From contig JAMLGU010000002.1 of NCBI GenBank assembly GCA_023957575.1, positions 310,001 through 374,000 on the forward strand: DNA of 64,000 nt, in the 5' to 3' direction. This DNA comes from Chitinophagaceae bacterium (GTDB lineage: Bacteria; Bacteroidota; Bacteroidia; Chitinophagales; Chitinophagaceae). The position numbers were made by a program, and so were the translations under genes. Positions 55,265-63,575 of this stretch are shown in pieces (the first letter of the stretch is position 1; each line of letters begins with the position of its first letter). The notes beneath the pieces are model-generated. The model did no database searches. It was not told the DNA's origin and saw nothing but the letters and a program-made list of their open reading frames with translations.

Positions 55265-56095
55265 CTACTTTAATTTTCTATTCTTCTTGTATTCTTTAAA
55301 AATTTTTGCGTTTTGTGGGCTGACAATACTTCTACCCGTTTGCTGTTCAATTTTCTTTCTTGTATCTCCGGCAATTTCACCACCTTTTTTTGCAATTCTT
55401 TTATTGTCCTCAAAAGTTTTTGGATTATTTTCTTTGCTTATTTCTGTAGTAGTTGCTTCTGCTAACATATTCAGCACAAGCTCCAGGTTTGTCATATTAT
55501 CTCGTAGATTTTCTTTCTTTAAACCTTTGAAAATTTTGTACTGCCCAACTGTTTTTCCGCTCTATGCTTGAGTAATAATATCAGTAAGAGTTGCGAATTC
55601 TTGCCCTTTTTTAACACCTCTATTTTCCCATTCATCAGTTAATTCTTTTCTAACTTCAATGCTTTTTAATCTTTGGTTTATCCAAGAAGTACTATAACCC
55701 AATTTTAGGTAATTTTCCATAGCTCTGTTAATCGATTTTTCCGGATCTTGACTTTCTTCTATTCTTTCGTAGCCAACTTTTGCCAACCACTGCTTAAATG
55801 GCTCAGCCTTAGGAGATGGAATAGATTGTATTAATCGAAATAATTGCTCAGTATCAGCTACCTCAGTTAGATAAAACTTACCGTCCTCTGATTGCATTTT
55901 CAGTTGTCCCAAGTTTTGGGACAACTCACTGCCTTCCAGTTTTAGCTTTGTCTTTAGTGCACTCCAATATTTTCTTGGTCTCGGACTGTCAGTTAAAACC
56001 TCTATAATATCAACAATGGAAAAAAACCATTTCTCTTGTTCGCTATCCCAATTAGAACGAATTTTTTTGTTTTCAAATAATTTTATGTCTTTCAT
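55265..56095 (-). pseudogene. BRO/Bro-N family (phage-antirepressor-like) gene interrupted by an in-frame amber codon
   Basis: The frame from ATG 56095 to TAG 55267-55265 is open for 276 residues except for TAG at 55564-55562 (codon 178). Residues 1-115 are the Bro-N domain (WFFSIVDIIEVLTDSPRPRK; ADTEQLFRLIQSIPSPKAEP). YSTSWINQRLKSIEVRKELT, then DEWENRGVKKGQEFATLTDI, leads to ITQA-stop-SGKTVGQYK, and the family C-terminus continues (NLELVLNMLAEATTTEISKE; GGEIAGDTRKKIE). Relatives normally have Trp at the stop position, so TGG to TAG is the likely change. No frameshift is present. It may be dead or read through. It is 10 bp after proB. Confidence 0.85.
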
Positions 56096-56105
56096 TCAGC
56101 TTTTT

Positions 56106-57137
56106 TTACAATAATACAATATCATTGGCATGAGCAGCGATTATATTTTTTTCTTTCAGTTTCTTTCTGAGTTCTGTAGCGCTATGTTTGGTTTTTGCAA
56201 CGCCGATAATGGTTTCGTCAGTCATTAGTTGCACTACTTCCCCGGCTGAAAAATTGCCTTCCACCTGTGAAATGCCCACTGTCAACAGGCTTTTGCGGGC
56301 AGCAACCGCTTTGGCAGCGCCTTTATCCACATAAATATTACCAAGCGTAATGGAACCGCTTGCCAACCATTTTTGACGGTTTTTGAGATTGGATTTCCCT
56401 GCAATAAACCTTGTGCCTGTTTTATGGTTCAGGGCATCGGTTAGCGGCTTTTTGCCGTTCAGGCCACACATCAGCACTTTAATTCCTAAGCTGGTGGCCA
56501 GCCTGGTGAAGGTGAGTTTGGACAGCATACCACCAAGACCAAATTCCGATTTTTCTTTTTTTACCAATGAAAGGGTTTCGCCCTTGATATTCTCCACTTC
56601 TTCAATAATATTGCCCGAACCGTCGAGCAGGCCGCCTACCGAGGTGCATAGCAAAAGGCTTTCTGCATCAAACCCAATTGCGATAAGGGTTGCCAGTTCG
56701 TCATTGTCCGAGAACTTCAATTCCTGACTGTTGACTACATCATTTTCATTCACTATCGGAATAACATTGTTTTGCCAAAAGGTGGTAAAGGTTTCTTTCA
56801 GTTGCAGAAACTGGTTTCGGTTGCTGAAATGGCCTCTTTCACAAAGCGCCTGGGCTACAATAAGCCCCTGTTTTTGAAAATAATTTCTGTAAAGTTGGAT
56901 AAGTATAGGATTGCCGATTGCTGCTGCTGCTTTTCGCTGCATAAGTGTTCCTTTATAATTATCCAGATATTTTTTTCCACTGCTCACTGCGCCGCTGCTC
57001 ACCAAAACTATTTTGTATTGTTTTGAAAGCGCACTAACCTCTGTGGCTATTTTTTTTATAACTGCTTTATTTATATTGCCGCTACTGTTGGTAATAACGG
57101 CCGAACCTAATTTTATTACGAGAACTTTTTTTTGCAT
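56106..57137 (-). CDS. proB: Glutamate 5-kinase
   Basis: 343 residues. The amino-acid kinase domain has VLVIKLGSAVITNS, VLVSSGAVSSGKKYL and VIPIVNENDVVN, and GLGGMLSKLTFTRLA. A C-terminal PUA domain (KGAAKAVAARKSLLTVGISQ; FSAGEVVQLMTD) makes it full length. It phosphorylates L-glutamate in the first step of proline synthesis. proA is not adjacent. It lies 40 bp after kdsA on the same strand. Confidence 0.94.
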   Translation of the reverse strand: MQKKVLVIKLGSAVITNSSGNINKAVIKKIATEVSALSKQYKIVLVSSGAVSSGKKYLDNYKGTLMQRKAAAAIGNPILIQLYRNYFQKQGLIVAQALCERGHFSNRNQFLQLKETFTTFWQNNVIPIVNENDVVNSQELKFSDNDELATLIAIGFDAESLLLCTSVGGLLDGSGNIIEEVENIKGETLSLVKKEKSEFGLGGMLSKLTFTRLATSLGIKVLMCGLNGKKPLTDALNHKTGTRFIAGKSNLKNRQKWLASGSITLGNIYVDKGAAKAVAARKSLLTVGISQVEGNFSAGEVVQLMTDETIIGVAKTKHSATELRKKLKEKNIIAAHANDIVLL

Positions 57138-57177
57138 TTGGGTTAATAAAGATGTTTTAATACAGGTATTGATGATT

Positions 57178-57999
57178 TTAAACTACTACTTTCCTGATCT
57201 TCACCAACTGTTCCAATAAACCTTCAAGCAAATCCAATTTCAGCATATTGGCGCCATCGCTTTTGGCTATCGAAGGATTAGGATGGGTTTCTATAAACAG
57301 TCCGTGTGCGCCGGTAGCAATTGCCGCTTTGGCAATAGTTCCTATCAGTTCGGGATTTCCTCCGGTAACTCCTCCCGGCTGATTGGGTTGCTGCAGGCTG
57401 TGGGTACAATCCATCACCACAGGCACGCCATGTTCCTTCATCCAGGGAATATTTCTGAAATCTACAACCAGATCGGTATAGCCAAAAGAATTGCCCCGGT
57501 CGGTAAGCATTATTTTGTTGTTTCCGCTATTTCTAACTTTTTCAACTGCAAATTTCATGGAAGGGCCACTAAGAAACTGACCTTTTTTGATGTTGATAAT
57601 CTTGCCGGTTTTTGCTGCTGCTTCCAATAAATCTGACTGTCGGCAGAGGAACGCCGGTATTTGCAGCACATCTGCATATTGGGCGGCAAGGGCAGCTTCT
57701 TCATGAGCATGAATGTCCGTAACCACCGGAATCTGAAAGTTTTCGCCCACTTTTTTTAATAGTTTCAAAGCGGCTTCATCGCCAATACCCGTAAATGAAG
57801 TGGCGCTGGTGCGGTTCGCTTTCCTGTATGACGATTTAAAAATATAGGGTATGCCCAGGTTGCGGCAGATTGAAAAAACCTTTTCGGCAGTCTGCATCAC
57901 CATTTCTTCATTTTCTACAACGCACGGACCTGCAAGCAGAAAAAAATTTTTATTATCGTATTGTTGGGTTTTAAAAAGCTCCTGTAAAAATATTTCCAT
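57178..57999 (-). CDS. kdsA: 3-deoxy-8-phosphooctulonate (KDO-8-P) synthase
   Basis: 273 residues, TIM barrel. FFLLAGPCVVENEEMVMQTA, YIFKSSYRKANRTSATSFTG, PVVTDIHAHEEAALAAQYAD, IPAFLCRQSDLLEAAAKTGK, KKGQFLSGPSMK and FIETHPNPSIAKSDGANML are classic KdsA segments. It condenses PEP with arabinose-5-phosphate for the LPS inner core. It starts 15 bp downstream of the E2 gene end, so it is probably cotranscribed although the pathways are unrelated. Confidence 0.96.
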   Translation of the reverse strand: MEIFLQELFKTQQYDNKNFFLLAGPCVVENEEMVMQTAEKVFSICRNLGIPYIFKSSYRKANRTSATSFTGIGDEAALKLLKKVGENFQIPVVTDIHAHEEAALAAQYADVLQIPAFLCRQSDLLEAAAKTGKIINIKKGQFLSGPSMKFAVEKVRNSGNNKIMLTDRGNSFGYTDLVVDFRNIPWMKEHGVPVVMDCTHSLQQPNQPGGVTGGNPELIGTIAKAAIATGAHGLFIETHPNPSIAKSDGANMLKLDLLEGLLEQLVKIRKVVV

Positions 58000-58014
58000 A
58001 AAATTATCGGTCGG

Positions 58015-59322
58015 TTACAAATCTTTTCCCTCAAAATTTTCTAATTCTTTTGCTACTGCGGTAACAAAGGTAGCGCCTAAGCTGCCGTCAATAATGCGAT
58101 GGTCGTAGCTCATGCTCAGGTACATCATGTGCCGTATAGCAATGCTGTCGCCATTGGGCGTTTCTACCACTACCGGCCGTTTTTTTATTACTCCTGCCGC
58201 CATAATGGCTACTTGTGGCTGGTTGATGATGGGTGTGCCCATCAGACTGCCAAAAGTACCCACATTGGTAAAGGTAAAAGTTCCACCCTGTGTATCATCG
58301 GCTTTCAGCTTACTGTTTCTGGCAGCATCGGCCAAACCGTTTACTTTCTTTGTTAACCCAACCAAATTCAGTTGCTCGGCATTTTTGATTACCGGCACTA
58401 TCAGGTTTCCTGATGGCAACGCCGTAGCCATACCGATATTGATGTCTTTTTTGATGATAATTTTATCGCCATCCAAAGAACTGTTTATTAATGGAAATTT
58501 TTTGATACACTTAACTATTGCTTCAATGATTAAAGGAGTGAATGTGAGTTTGGCGCCTTCTCTTTTCTCAAATTCGTTTTTAACCTTCTCACGCCATAAA
58601 ACCATATTGGTTACATCCGCTTCGGAGAAGCTGGTAACATGTGCGCTGGTTTGTTTGCTACGTATCATGTGGTCGGCAATCAACTTTCGCATACGATCCA
58701 TTTCAACAATTTCCACGTTGCCGGTATAAGTGGTGATTTCGTTATTCTGGGTTTGAACAGGAACCTGTTTTTCAATGACCTGTGGTGTAGAAAGTTGAGA
58801 AGAAACAGGAATGTTTTTTCCTCGTTTTGCAGCATATTCCAGAATATCATTTTTTGTAACTCGTCCTTCTTTTCCGGTACCCGGAATTTGCTCCAGTTCA
58901 CTCATGCCGATACCTTCGCTTGCAGCAATATTCAATACTAAAGGCGAATAAAATCTGGCATTGCCATTACCTAACGAGGGCTCAGGTTTTTTTATTTCGG
59001 TAGAAACCACTTCAAAATGTTCTTCATTGAGGTTTTCGGGCTCCTCCTTTTGGGTTGGTAGCACAACCGCGTCATCGCCTCCGGCTGTTTTAATTCTTGC
59101 AATTACCGAGTCAACAGGCACTACGTCATTTACATTGTATAATATTTCATAAAGTGTTCCTTCGGCAGTGCTCGGTACCTCACTATCCACCTTATCTGTG
59201 GCAATTTCCAAAATGCTTTCATCCATTTTAACGGGGTCGCCCACATTCTTCATCCATTTGAGAATGGTAGCCTCCATAATGCTTTCGCCAAGTTTTGGCA
59301 GAATTAAGTCAACGATTGCCAT
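58015..59322 (-). CDS. Dihydrolipoamide acyltransferase (E2) of a 2-oxo acid dehydrogenase complex
   Basis: 435 residues. One N-terminal lipoyl domain (LPKLGESIMEATILKWMKNV; lipoylated Lys44 in EIATDKVDSEVPS), a linker, a peripheral-subunit-binding domain (FYSPLVLNIAASEGIGMSEL; GKEGRVTKNDILEY), then the catalytic core with HVTSFSEADVTNMV and the active-site SYDHRIIDGSLGATF. The sequence is of the broad branched-chain/2-oxoglutarate type; the exact complex is not certain. The E1 and E3 genes are not in the window, so this E2 stands apart. Confidence 0.92.
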   Translation of the reverse strand: MAIVDLILPKLGESIMEATILKWMKNVGDPVKMDESILEIATDKVDSEVPSTAEGTLYEILYNVNDVVPVDSVIARIKTAGGDDAVVLPTQKEEPENLNEEHFEVVSTEIKKPEPSLGNGNARFYSPLVLNIAASEGIGMSELEQIPGTGKEGRVTKNDILEYAAKRGKNIPVSSQLSTPQVIEKQVPVQTQNNEITTYTGNVEIVEMDRMRKLIADHMIRSKQTSAHVTSFSEADVTNMVLWREKVKNEFEKREGAKLTFTPLIIEAIVKCIKKFPLINSSLDGDKIIIKKDINIGMATALPSGNLIVPVIKNAEQLNLVGLTKKVNGLADAARNSKLKADDTQGGTFTFTNVGTFGSLMGTPIINQPQVAIMAAGVIKKRPVVVETPNGDSIAIRHMMYLSMSYDHRIIDGSLGATFVTAVAKELENFEGKDL

Positions 59323-59378
59323 GTGATAAATGTTATAAATAAAAATTAAACAGCCTATAAATCACAGACTATTCAGAA

Positions 59379-59386
59379 CAAAAATA
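59379..59386 (-). promoter_or_regulatory. Candidate -7 element for the E2 gene
   Basis: The reverse strand reads TATTTTTG, a full TAnnTTTG match, about 57 nt before the ATG. No -33 match is seen. Confidence 0.3.
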
Positions 59387-59408
59387 ACAATTGTACGCTA
59401 ATTTAGCC

Positions 59409-60683
59409 TTAATTATCAAGTATAAAAATTCGAAGCAGGTTTAAGGCATTGATAGCGCTCAGTTGGATGTTGCGCTGACGGTCGAACCGAAAGTGGAATT
59501 TTTTGGTGATTATTTTGTTTTTATTTCCTGCTGCTATCCATACCGTGCCTACAGGTTTTTCGATACTGCCGCCATCAGGACCCATAATGCCCGAAGTAGC
59601 CACAGCATAATCGGTATTTAACCTATCGAGTGTACCTTTTACCATTTGCTGCACGATTTCTTCACTCACAGCGCCTTTTTCTGTAAGGGTTTGTTCCGAA
59701 ACATCAAGTATTTTCATCTTGATTTCGTTGGAGTAAGCAACCACAGTACCCTTAAAGTATTGCGAAGAACCGGGAACGGTTGTAATCAGGTGTGCAATAT
59801 AACCGCCGGTACAGCTTTCGGCAGTGGCTAATGTTTTGTTTTTTCCCTTTAATAGTTTACCGATGATTTCCTCCATCGGTTCGTCCTGATTGCTTACCAG
59901 AATGTCTTTCAGGTAGCTTTGCATTTCATCAAAATATCGGCTTACCACAGCTTCTACTTCTGCCTTATTTTCACCTCTGGCGGTAAGTCTGAGTTTTACC
60001 ATTCCGTAGGAAGGCAGATAGGCTAATTTGACATTTTCAGGCAGATTGTTTTCAAAGTCCTGCAGGATTTCGGCTACGCCGGATTCGCCCATACCAGCTG
60101 TGAAGGCAGTACGATGGACAATGGCAGGCATGGTAAATTCTTGTAAAAGGCGTGGTATTACTTCATTGGTGATGAGGCCTTTCATTTCGTGCGGTACTCC
60201 CGGCAATGAAACGAAAATTGTTTTTTCACCTTTTTGATTATCTTTTTCGAACCACATGCCGGGCGCTGTGCCTAATGCATTGTGCAAAACGGTGCAATTT
60301 TCAGGTACTTCGGCTTGCATAATGTTTCTTTTGAGTAATGGCCCCGGTCTGCGGAAAACCTGATGAAAAAGATATTCTACGTGCTTCAAAACCTCCTCAT
60401 TCAGTACCAATTCGGCACCAAAATATTTGCAAAGCAAAGGTTTGGTAATGTCGTCTGCTGTTGGCCCCAAGCCTCCGGTGATGATGATGATTTGAGATTG
60501 ACCGGATTCTTCATCTAAAGCGTTCCAGATATCTTCAAAATTATCTCCTACTGCCACGCGTCGTTTTACCCATATACCCACATCATTAAATTCCTGCGCA
60601 ATAAAAGCGCTGTTGGTATCAATAGTCTGGCCAATTAATAGTTCATCTCCGATAGTGATTATTGAGGCGTTCAGTTGATTCAT
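59409..60683 (-). CDS. cinA: CinA/PncC-type competence-damage protein (nicotinamide-nucleotide amidase)
   Basis: 424 residues with both CinA domains. The N-terminal MoaB-like (COG1058) domain has IITIGDELLIGQTIDTNSAF and IIITGGLGPTADDITKPLLC. The C-terminal amidase domain has LATAESCTGGYIAHLITTVP and VATSGIMGPDGGSIEKPVGT with the nucleophile Ser. It hydrolyses nicotinamide mononucleotide and/or ADP-ribose-type metabolites in pyridine-nucleotide repair. It is divergent from the next operon, and a -7-like element (60700-60707) precedes it. Confidence 0.95.
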   Translation of the reverse strand: MNQLNASIITIGDELLIGQTIDTNSAFIAQEFNDVGIWVKRRVAVGDNFEDIWNALDEESGQSQIIIITGGLGPTADDITKPLLCKYFGAELVLNEEVLKHVEYLFHQVFRRPGPLLKRNIMQAEVPENCTVLHNALGTAPGMWFEKDNQKGEKTIFVSLPGVPHEMKGLITNEVIPRLLQEFTMPAIVHRTAFTAGMGESGVAEILQDFENNLPENVKLAYLPSYGMVKLRLTARGENKAEVEAVVSRYFDEMQSYLKDILVSNQDEPMEEIIGKLLKGKNKTLATAESCTGGYIAHLITTVPGSSQYFKGTVVAYSNEIKMKILDVSEQTLTEKGAVSEEIVQQMVKGTLDRLNTDYAVATSGIMGPDGGSIEKPVGTVWIAAGNKNKIITKKFHFRFDRQRNIQLSAINALNLLRIFILDN

Positions 60684-60699
60684 GCAATTGATTTATAGG

Positions 60700-60707
60700 C
60701 AAAAATA
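60700..60707 (-). promoter_or_regulatory. Candidate -7 element for cinA
   Basis: The reverse strand reads TATTTTTG (TAnnTTTG) 16 nt before the ATG. There is no TTG at the expected distance. Confidence 0.35.
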
Positions 60708-60792
60708 GCGATGTTTGTTTGAGGAAAGATGAGGGATGCCACACAATTTTGTCATACCTTTATCAATAATTGGTACAGTAAAATGATGCAGT

Positions 60793-61329
60793 ATGAAATG
60801 GATTCTGTTTTTGTTTTTCCTTGGCGGTACTTTTGGGATGCTGAATATTATGGGCAAAACCGGTGCTCCATTAAAAACGGTTGAAACACCTCATCAAATC
60901 GTTAATCTGGAGCTTGCTTTTACAAAGCAGAAGACAGACGCCGTCATCGGTATTTGGGAAAAGAAAAATGTGTTGAGTGATGCTGTTAATAATACTCACT
61001 GGGATTTTCTGTTTATTTTCTTTTACACGGGATTGTTTTTTTTGATGTGTAAAGGACTGGCGCTACAGTTTTATGAAAAAAGAAATTGGTTTAGAACAGG
61101 TTGGTTTTTTGCAAAACTTTCTTTGGTTGCGGGAACATTTGATGTGGCTGAAAATCTACTGATGTTGCAATCGCTCAATGGCAACAGAAGTGCACTTATC
61201 AGTTTTTGTACCGGTTTGTTTGCATCAATAAAATTTGCAATTCTTATCTTAGCAGCCATATTTATTGTGGCAGCAGGAATTTTCTGGGTTTTTGAGAAAT
61301 TGAAGCGTAAAAATATTAAACAAGCCTGA
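60793..61329 (+). CDS. Uncharacterised four-TM membrane protein coupled to dacB
   Basis: 178 residues. Hydrophobic segments at about 3-20 (ILFLFFLGGTFGMLNIM), 72-92 (FLFIFFYTGLFFLMCKGLA), 103-125 and 138-165 (FAILILAAIFIVAAGIF). Between the first two, a 50-residue extracytoplasmic or cytoplasmic segment contains NLELAFTKQKTDAVIGIWEK. VAENLLMLQSLNGN is a further conserved-looking stretch. The TGA stop shares a base with the dacB ATG (TGATG), so translation is coupled and a cell-envelope link is plausible. I do not recognise the family. Confidence 0.75.
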   Translation: MKWILFLFFLGGTFGMLNIMGKTGAPLKTVETPHQIVNLELAFTKQKTDAVIGIWEKKNVLSDAVNNTHWDFLFIFFYTGLFFLMCKGLALQFYEKRNWFRTGWFFAKLSLVAGTFDVAENLLMLQSLNGNRSALISFCTGLFASIKFAILILAAIFIVAAGIFWVFEKLKRKNIKQA

Positions 61330-62705
61330 TGAAGAAAATAATAGTATTCTGTAACTTATTACTCATTTCCTTTTTTGTAAATGCACAGGTTGCCGAAAAA
61401 ATTAGTGCGGCAATGAATGTTTTTAATAATGACGACCAGTTAAAATTTGCTATTTCGTCTTTATACATTGTAGATGCGGGTACCGGAAAAGTTATCTACG
61501 ACCAGAATGGAAATATTGGAATGGCGCCTGCTTCTACCGAAAAGGTTATTACCGCAGCCACTGCATTTGAGTTGCTTGGGAAGGATTTTAGCTATGAAAC
61601 TAAATTTGGAATTGTTGCAACTCCCGAAGGAAAAAGCCTGTACATTGAACCCTCCGGCGATCCATCACTTGGCAGTTGGCGATGGAACAATACTAAAGAA
61701 AGTGTTTTTTTGACGAATCTTAAAACTGCTTTGTACAACAAAGGAATCACAAATTTGAAATCTGTAATAATTAATTCAGAAAGGTGGGATGCTGAAACGA
61801 TTCCGGATGGTTGGATTTGGCAGGATGTAGGAAATTATTATGGCGCCGGTGCATTGCCCATCAACTGGCGTGAAAATCAGTATGATCTCATACTGAAATC
61901 GGGCAATAATATTGGCGATTCAGTAACTGTGGTAAAAACAAATCCTACGCTTTACGATTACGAAATTATTTCTAAAGCCACTGCTGCTGGTAAGGGAACG
62001 GGTGATAATAGTTTTGCGTATTTACCATCTATGGGTAATATTGATGGGGTGCTATTAGGAACAATTCCCGTAGGCCAAAGCGGGTTTGTGGTTTCGGGAG
62101 CGATGAATAACCCAATGAATCAGTTTGTAAAAACAATAGTAAATTTCCTGAAGGATTCTATTAAAATAGAAAAGGAAGATTATCAGGTTGTTCAAAAATC
62201 TGCTCAGAATGTGGAGTGGATTTATGCAACTCAATCTCCCGGACTGTCCGCCCTGATTTATTGGTTTTTGCAAAAAAGCATTAACCTCTATGGCGAAGCG
62301 CTTGTAAAAACACTGGCGTTGCAAAGAAATAATTTAGCCTCTACTGATGACGGATTAGATATATTAATAGATTTTTGGAAGGCTAGAGGAATTGATCCCG
62401 AAGCGCTACATCTCTATGACGGTTCAGGTTTGTCGCCACAAAACAGAACGACAACAAAGGCTCAGGTAACAGTTTTGCAGTATGCAAAAAAACAACCCTG
62501 GTTTAAAGAATATTACGAAGCCTTTCCGGTTTATAACAATACGAAAATGAAAAGCGGAACTATCAACAGAGTGAAGGGCTTTTGCGGTTATCAAAAGTCA
62601 AAAGAGGGGAAAGAGTATGTTTTTTCTTTTTTGGTAAATAATTATAATGGCAGTCAGCTTGGGCTGACAAAGAAGATGTTTAAAGTGCTGGACAATCTGA
62701 AATAA
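61329..62705 (+). CDS. dacB: D-alanyl-D-alanine carboxypeptidase/endopeptidase (PBP4 type)
   Basis: 458 residues. Signal peptide ending near NAQ (residue 20). The penicilloyl-serine motifs are complete: SxxK as Ser69-Thr-Glu-Lys72 in MAPASTEKVITAA, SxN in DGSGLSPQNRTT, and KSG in KMKSGTINRVKGFCGY. The long insert typical of class C low-molecular-mass PBPs is present. It trims D-Ala and cleaves peptide cross-bridges in periplasmic peptidoglycan. It overlaps the membrane-protein stop codon upstream. Confidence 0.94.
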   Translation: MKKIIVFCNLLLISFFVNAQVAEKISAAMNVFNNDDQLKFAISSLYIVDAGTGKVIYDQNGNIGMAPASTEKVITAATAFELLGKDFSYETKFGIVATPEGKSLYIEPSGDPSLGSWRWNNTKESVFLTNLKTALYNKGITNLKSVIINSERWDAETIPDGWIWQDVGNYYGAGALPINWRENQYDLILKSGNNIGDSVTVVKTNPTLYDYEIISKATAAGKGTGDNSFAYLPSMGNIDGVLLGTIPVGQSGFVVSGAMNNPMNQFVKTIVNFLKDSIKIEKEDYQVVQKSAQNVEWIYATQSPGLSALIYWFLQKSINLYGEALVKTLALQRNNLASTDDGLDILIDFWKARGIDPEALHLYDGSGLSPQNRTTTKAQVTVLQYAKKQPWFKEYYEAFPVYNNTKMKSGTINRVKGFCGYQKSKEGKEYVFSFLVNNYNGSQLGLTKKMFKVLDNLK

Positions 62706-62835
62706 AAGAATGAAATTTGTAAGGTACTAACCAATTTCAAGTAGTCTTACAAAAAGGGTTAGGAGGATTTTTAAAACTGAAAAAATTATTACTTGAACAT
62801 TCCCCCTGATTTTTTAAAATATAAAAAGCAAGCAA

Positions 62836-63570
62836 ATGAAAACTTTTTTAACGATTGTATTTCTGAGTTTTATTGTTCTATCAAATTCATCAGCTTCAAA
62901 GCCTGAAAATGAGTTTCCAAAAAATAATTTTCCTGAGGGTGCCTGGCATATCATCAATGAATCAGTAGAGCATACAATGGTGGCGGCCGATGGGTTTTGC
63001 ATGATAACTCAGTATGATAGAGTAAACAAATTATTCGCCCATACCTGGGGCGGAAACTGTCATTTTGATAACAGTAAATTGGTCATTGATATTAAATTTG
63101 ACTCCTACGATAAATCAAATGTAGGTAAAACCAAGACCTTCGTTTTTCATAGAAAAAAAGACGGGAAATTTATTACGGATTTGAATGGAAAAGAAATGGT
63201 TTGGACACAGGTTGATGAAGGGAATAAAAACCTGGCAGGTAATTGGCGGATTACTCAAAGAAGACAAGATGGAAAAATGGTGGATATTCCTTTGCGTGCA
63301 AGAAGAACACTGAAATTATTGAGTGCGACACGATTTCAATGGGCTGCCATCAATATTGAAACCGGTGAGTTTTCGGGAACCGGTGGCGGCACTTACACTT
63401 TTAAAGACGGAAAATATACAGAGAATATCGAATTTTTTTCAAGAGATAATTCCAGGGTAGGTGCATCGCTGAGCTTTGATGCCAGGCTTGAAAACGGCAA
63501 CTGGATTCACTCCGGACTCAGTTCCAAAGGAGACCCTATATATGAAGTGTGGTCAAGAATGAAAGAATAA
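62836..63570 (+). CDS. Secreted protein with two similar lipocalin-like halves
   Basis: 244 residues. Signal peptide about 1-20. The mature part seems duplicated. Half one runs EGAWHIINESVEHTM, then GFCMITQYDRVNKLFAHTWG and LVIDIKFDSYDKSNVGKTKT. Half two runs AGNWRITQRRQDGKM, then ATRFQWAAINIETGEFSGTG and YTENIEFFSRDNSRVGASLS and ends IYEVWSRMKE. Homologues in Bacteroidota are commonly labelled membrane or secreted protein without known function. It converges on the SDR gene with a 5-bp gap. Confidence 0.75.
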   Translation: MKTFLTIVFLSFIVLSNSSASKPENEFPKNNFPEGAWHIINESVEHTMVAADGFCMITQYDRVNKLFAHTWGGNCHFDNSKLVIDIKFDSYDKSNVGKTKTFVFHRKKDGKFITDLNGKEMVWTQVDEGNKNLAGNWRITQRRQDGKMVDIPLRARRTLKLLSATRFQWAAINIETGEFSGTGGGTYTFKDGKYTENIEFFSRDNSRVGASLSFDARLENGNWIHSGLSSKGDPIYEVWSRMKE

Positions 63571-63575
63571 TTTAT

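Noticed and set aside
55265..55495. Independent small gene starting at the ATG at 55495
   Set aside because: It is the in-frame C-terminal end of the BRO-family gene; the 22 codons between the amber codon and this ATG also match the family.
24794..55564. General reassignment of TAG to a sense codon
   Set aside because: TAG ends carA, the fadN-like gene, the TonB receptor and the 59-residue protein at positions where homologues also end, so it functions as a normal stop.
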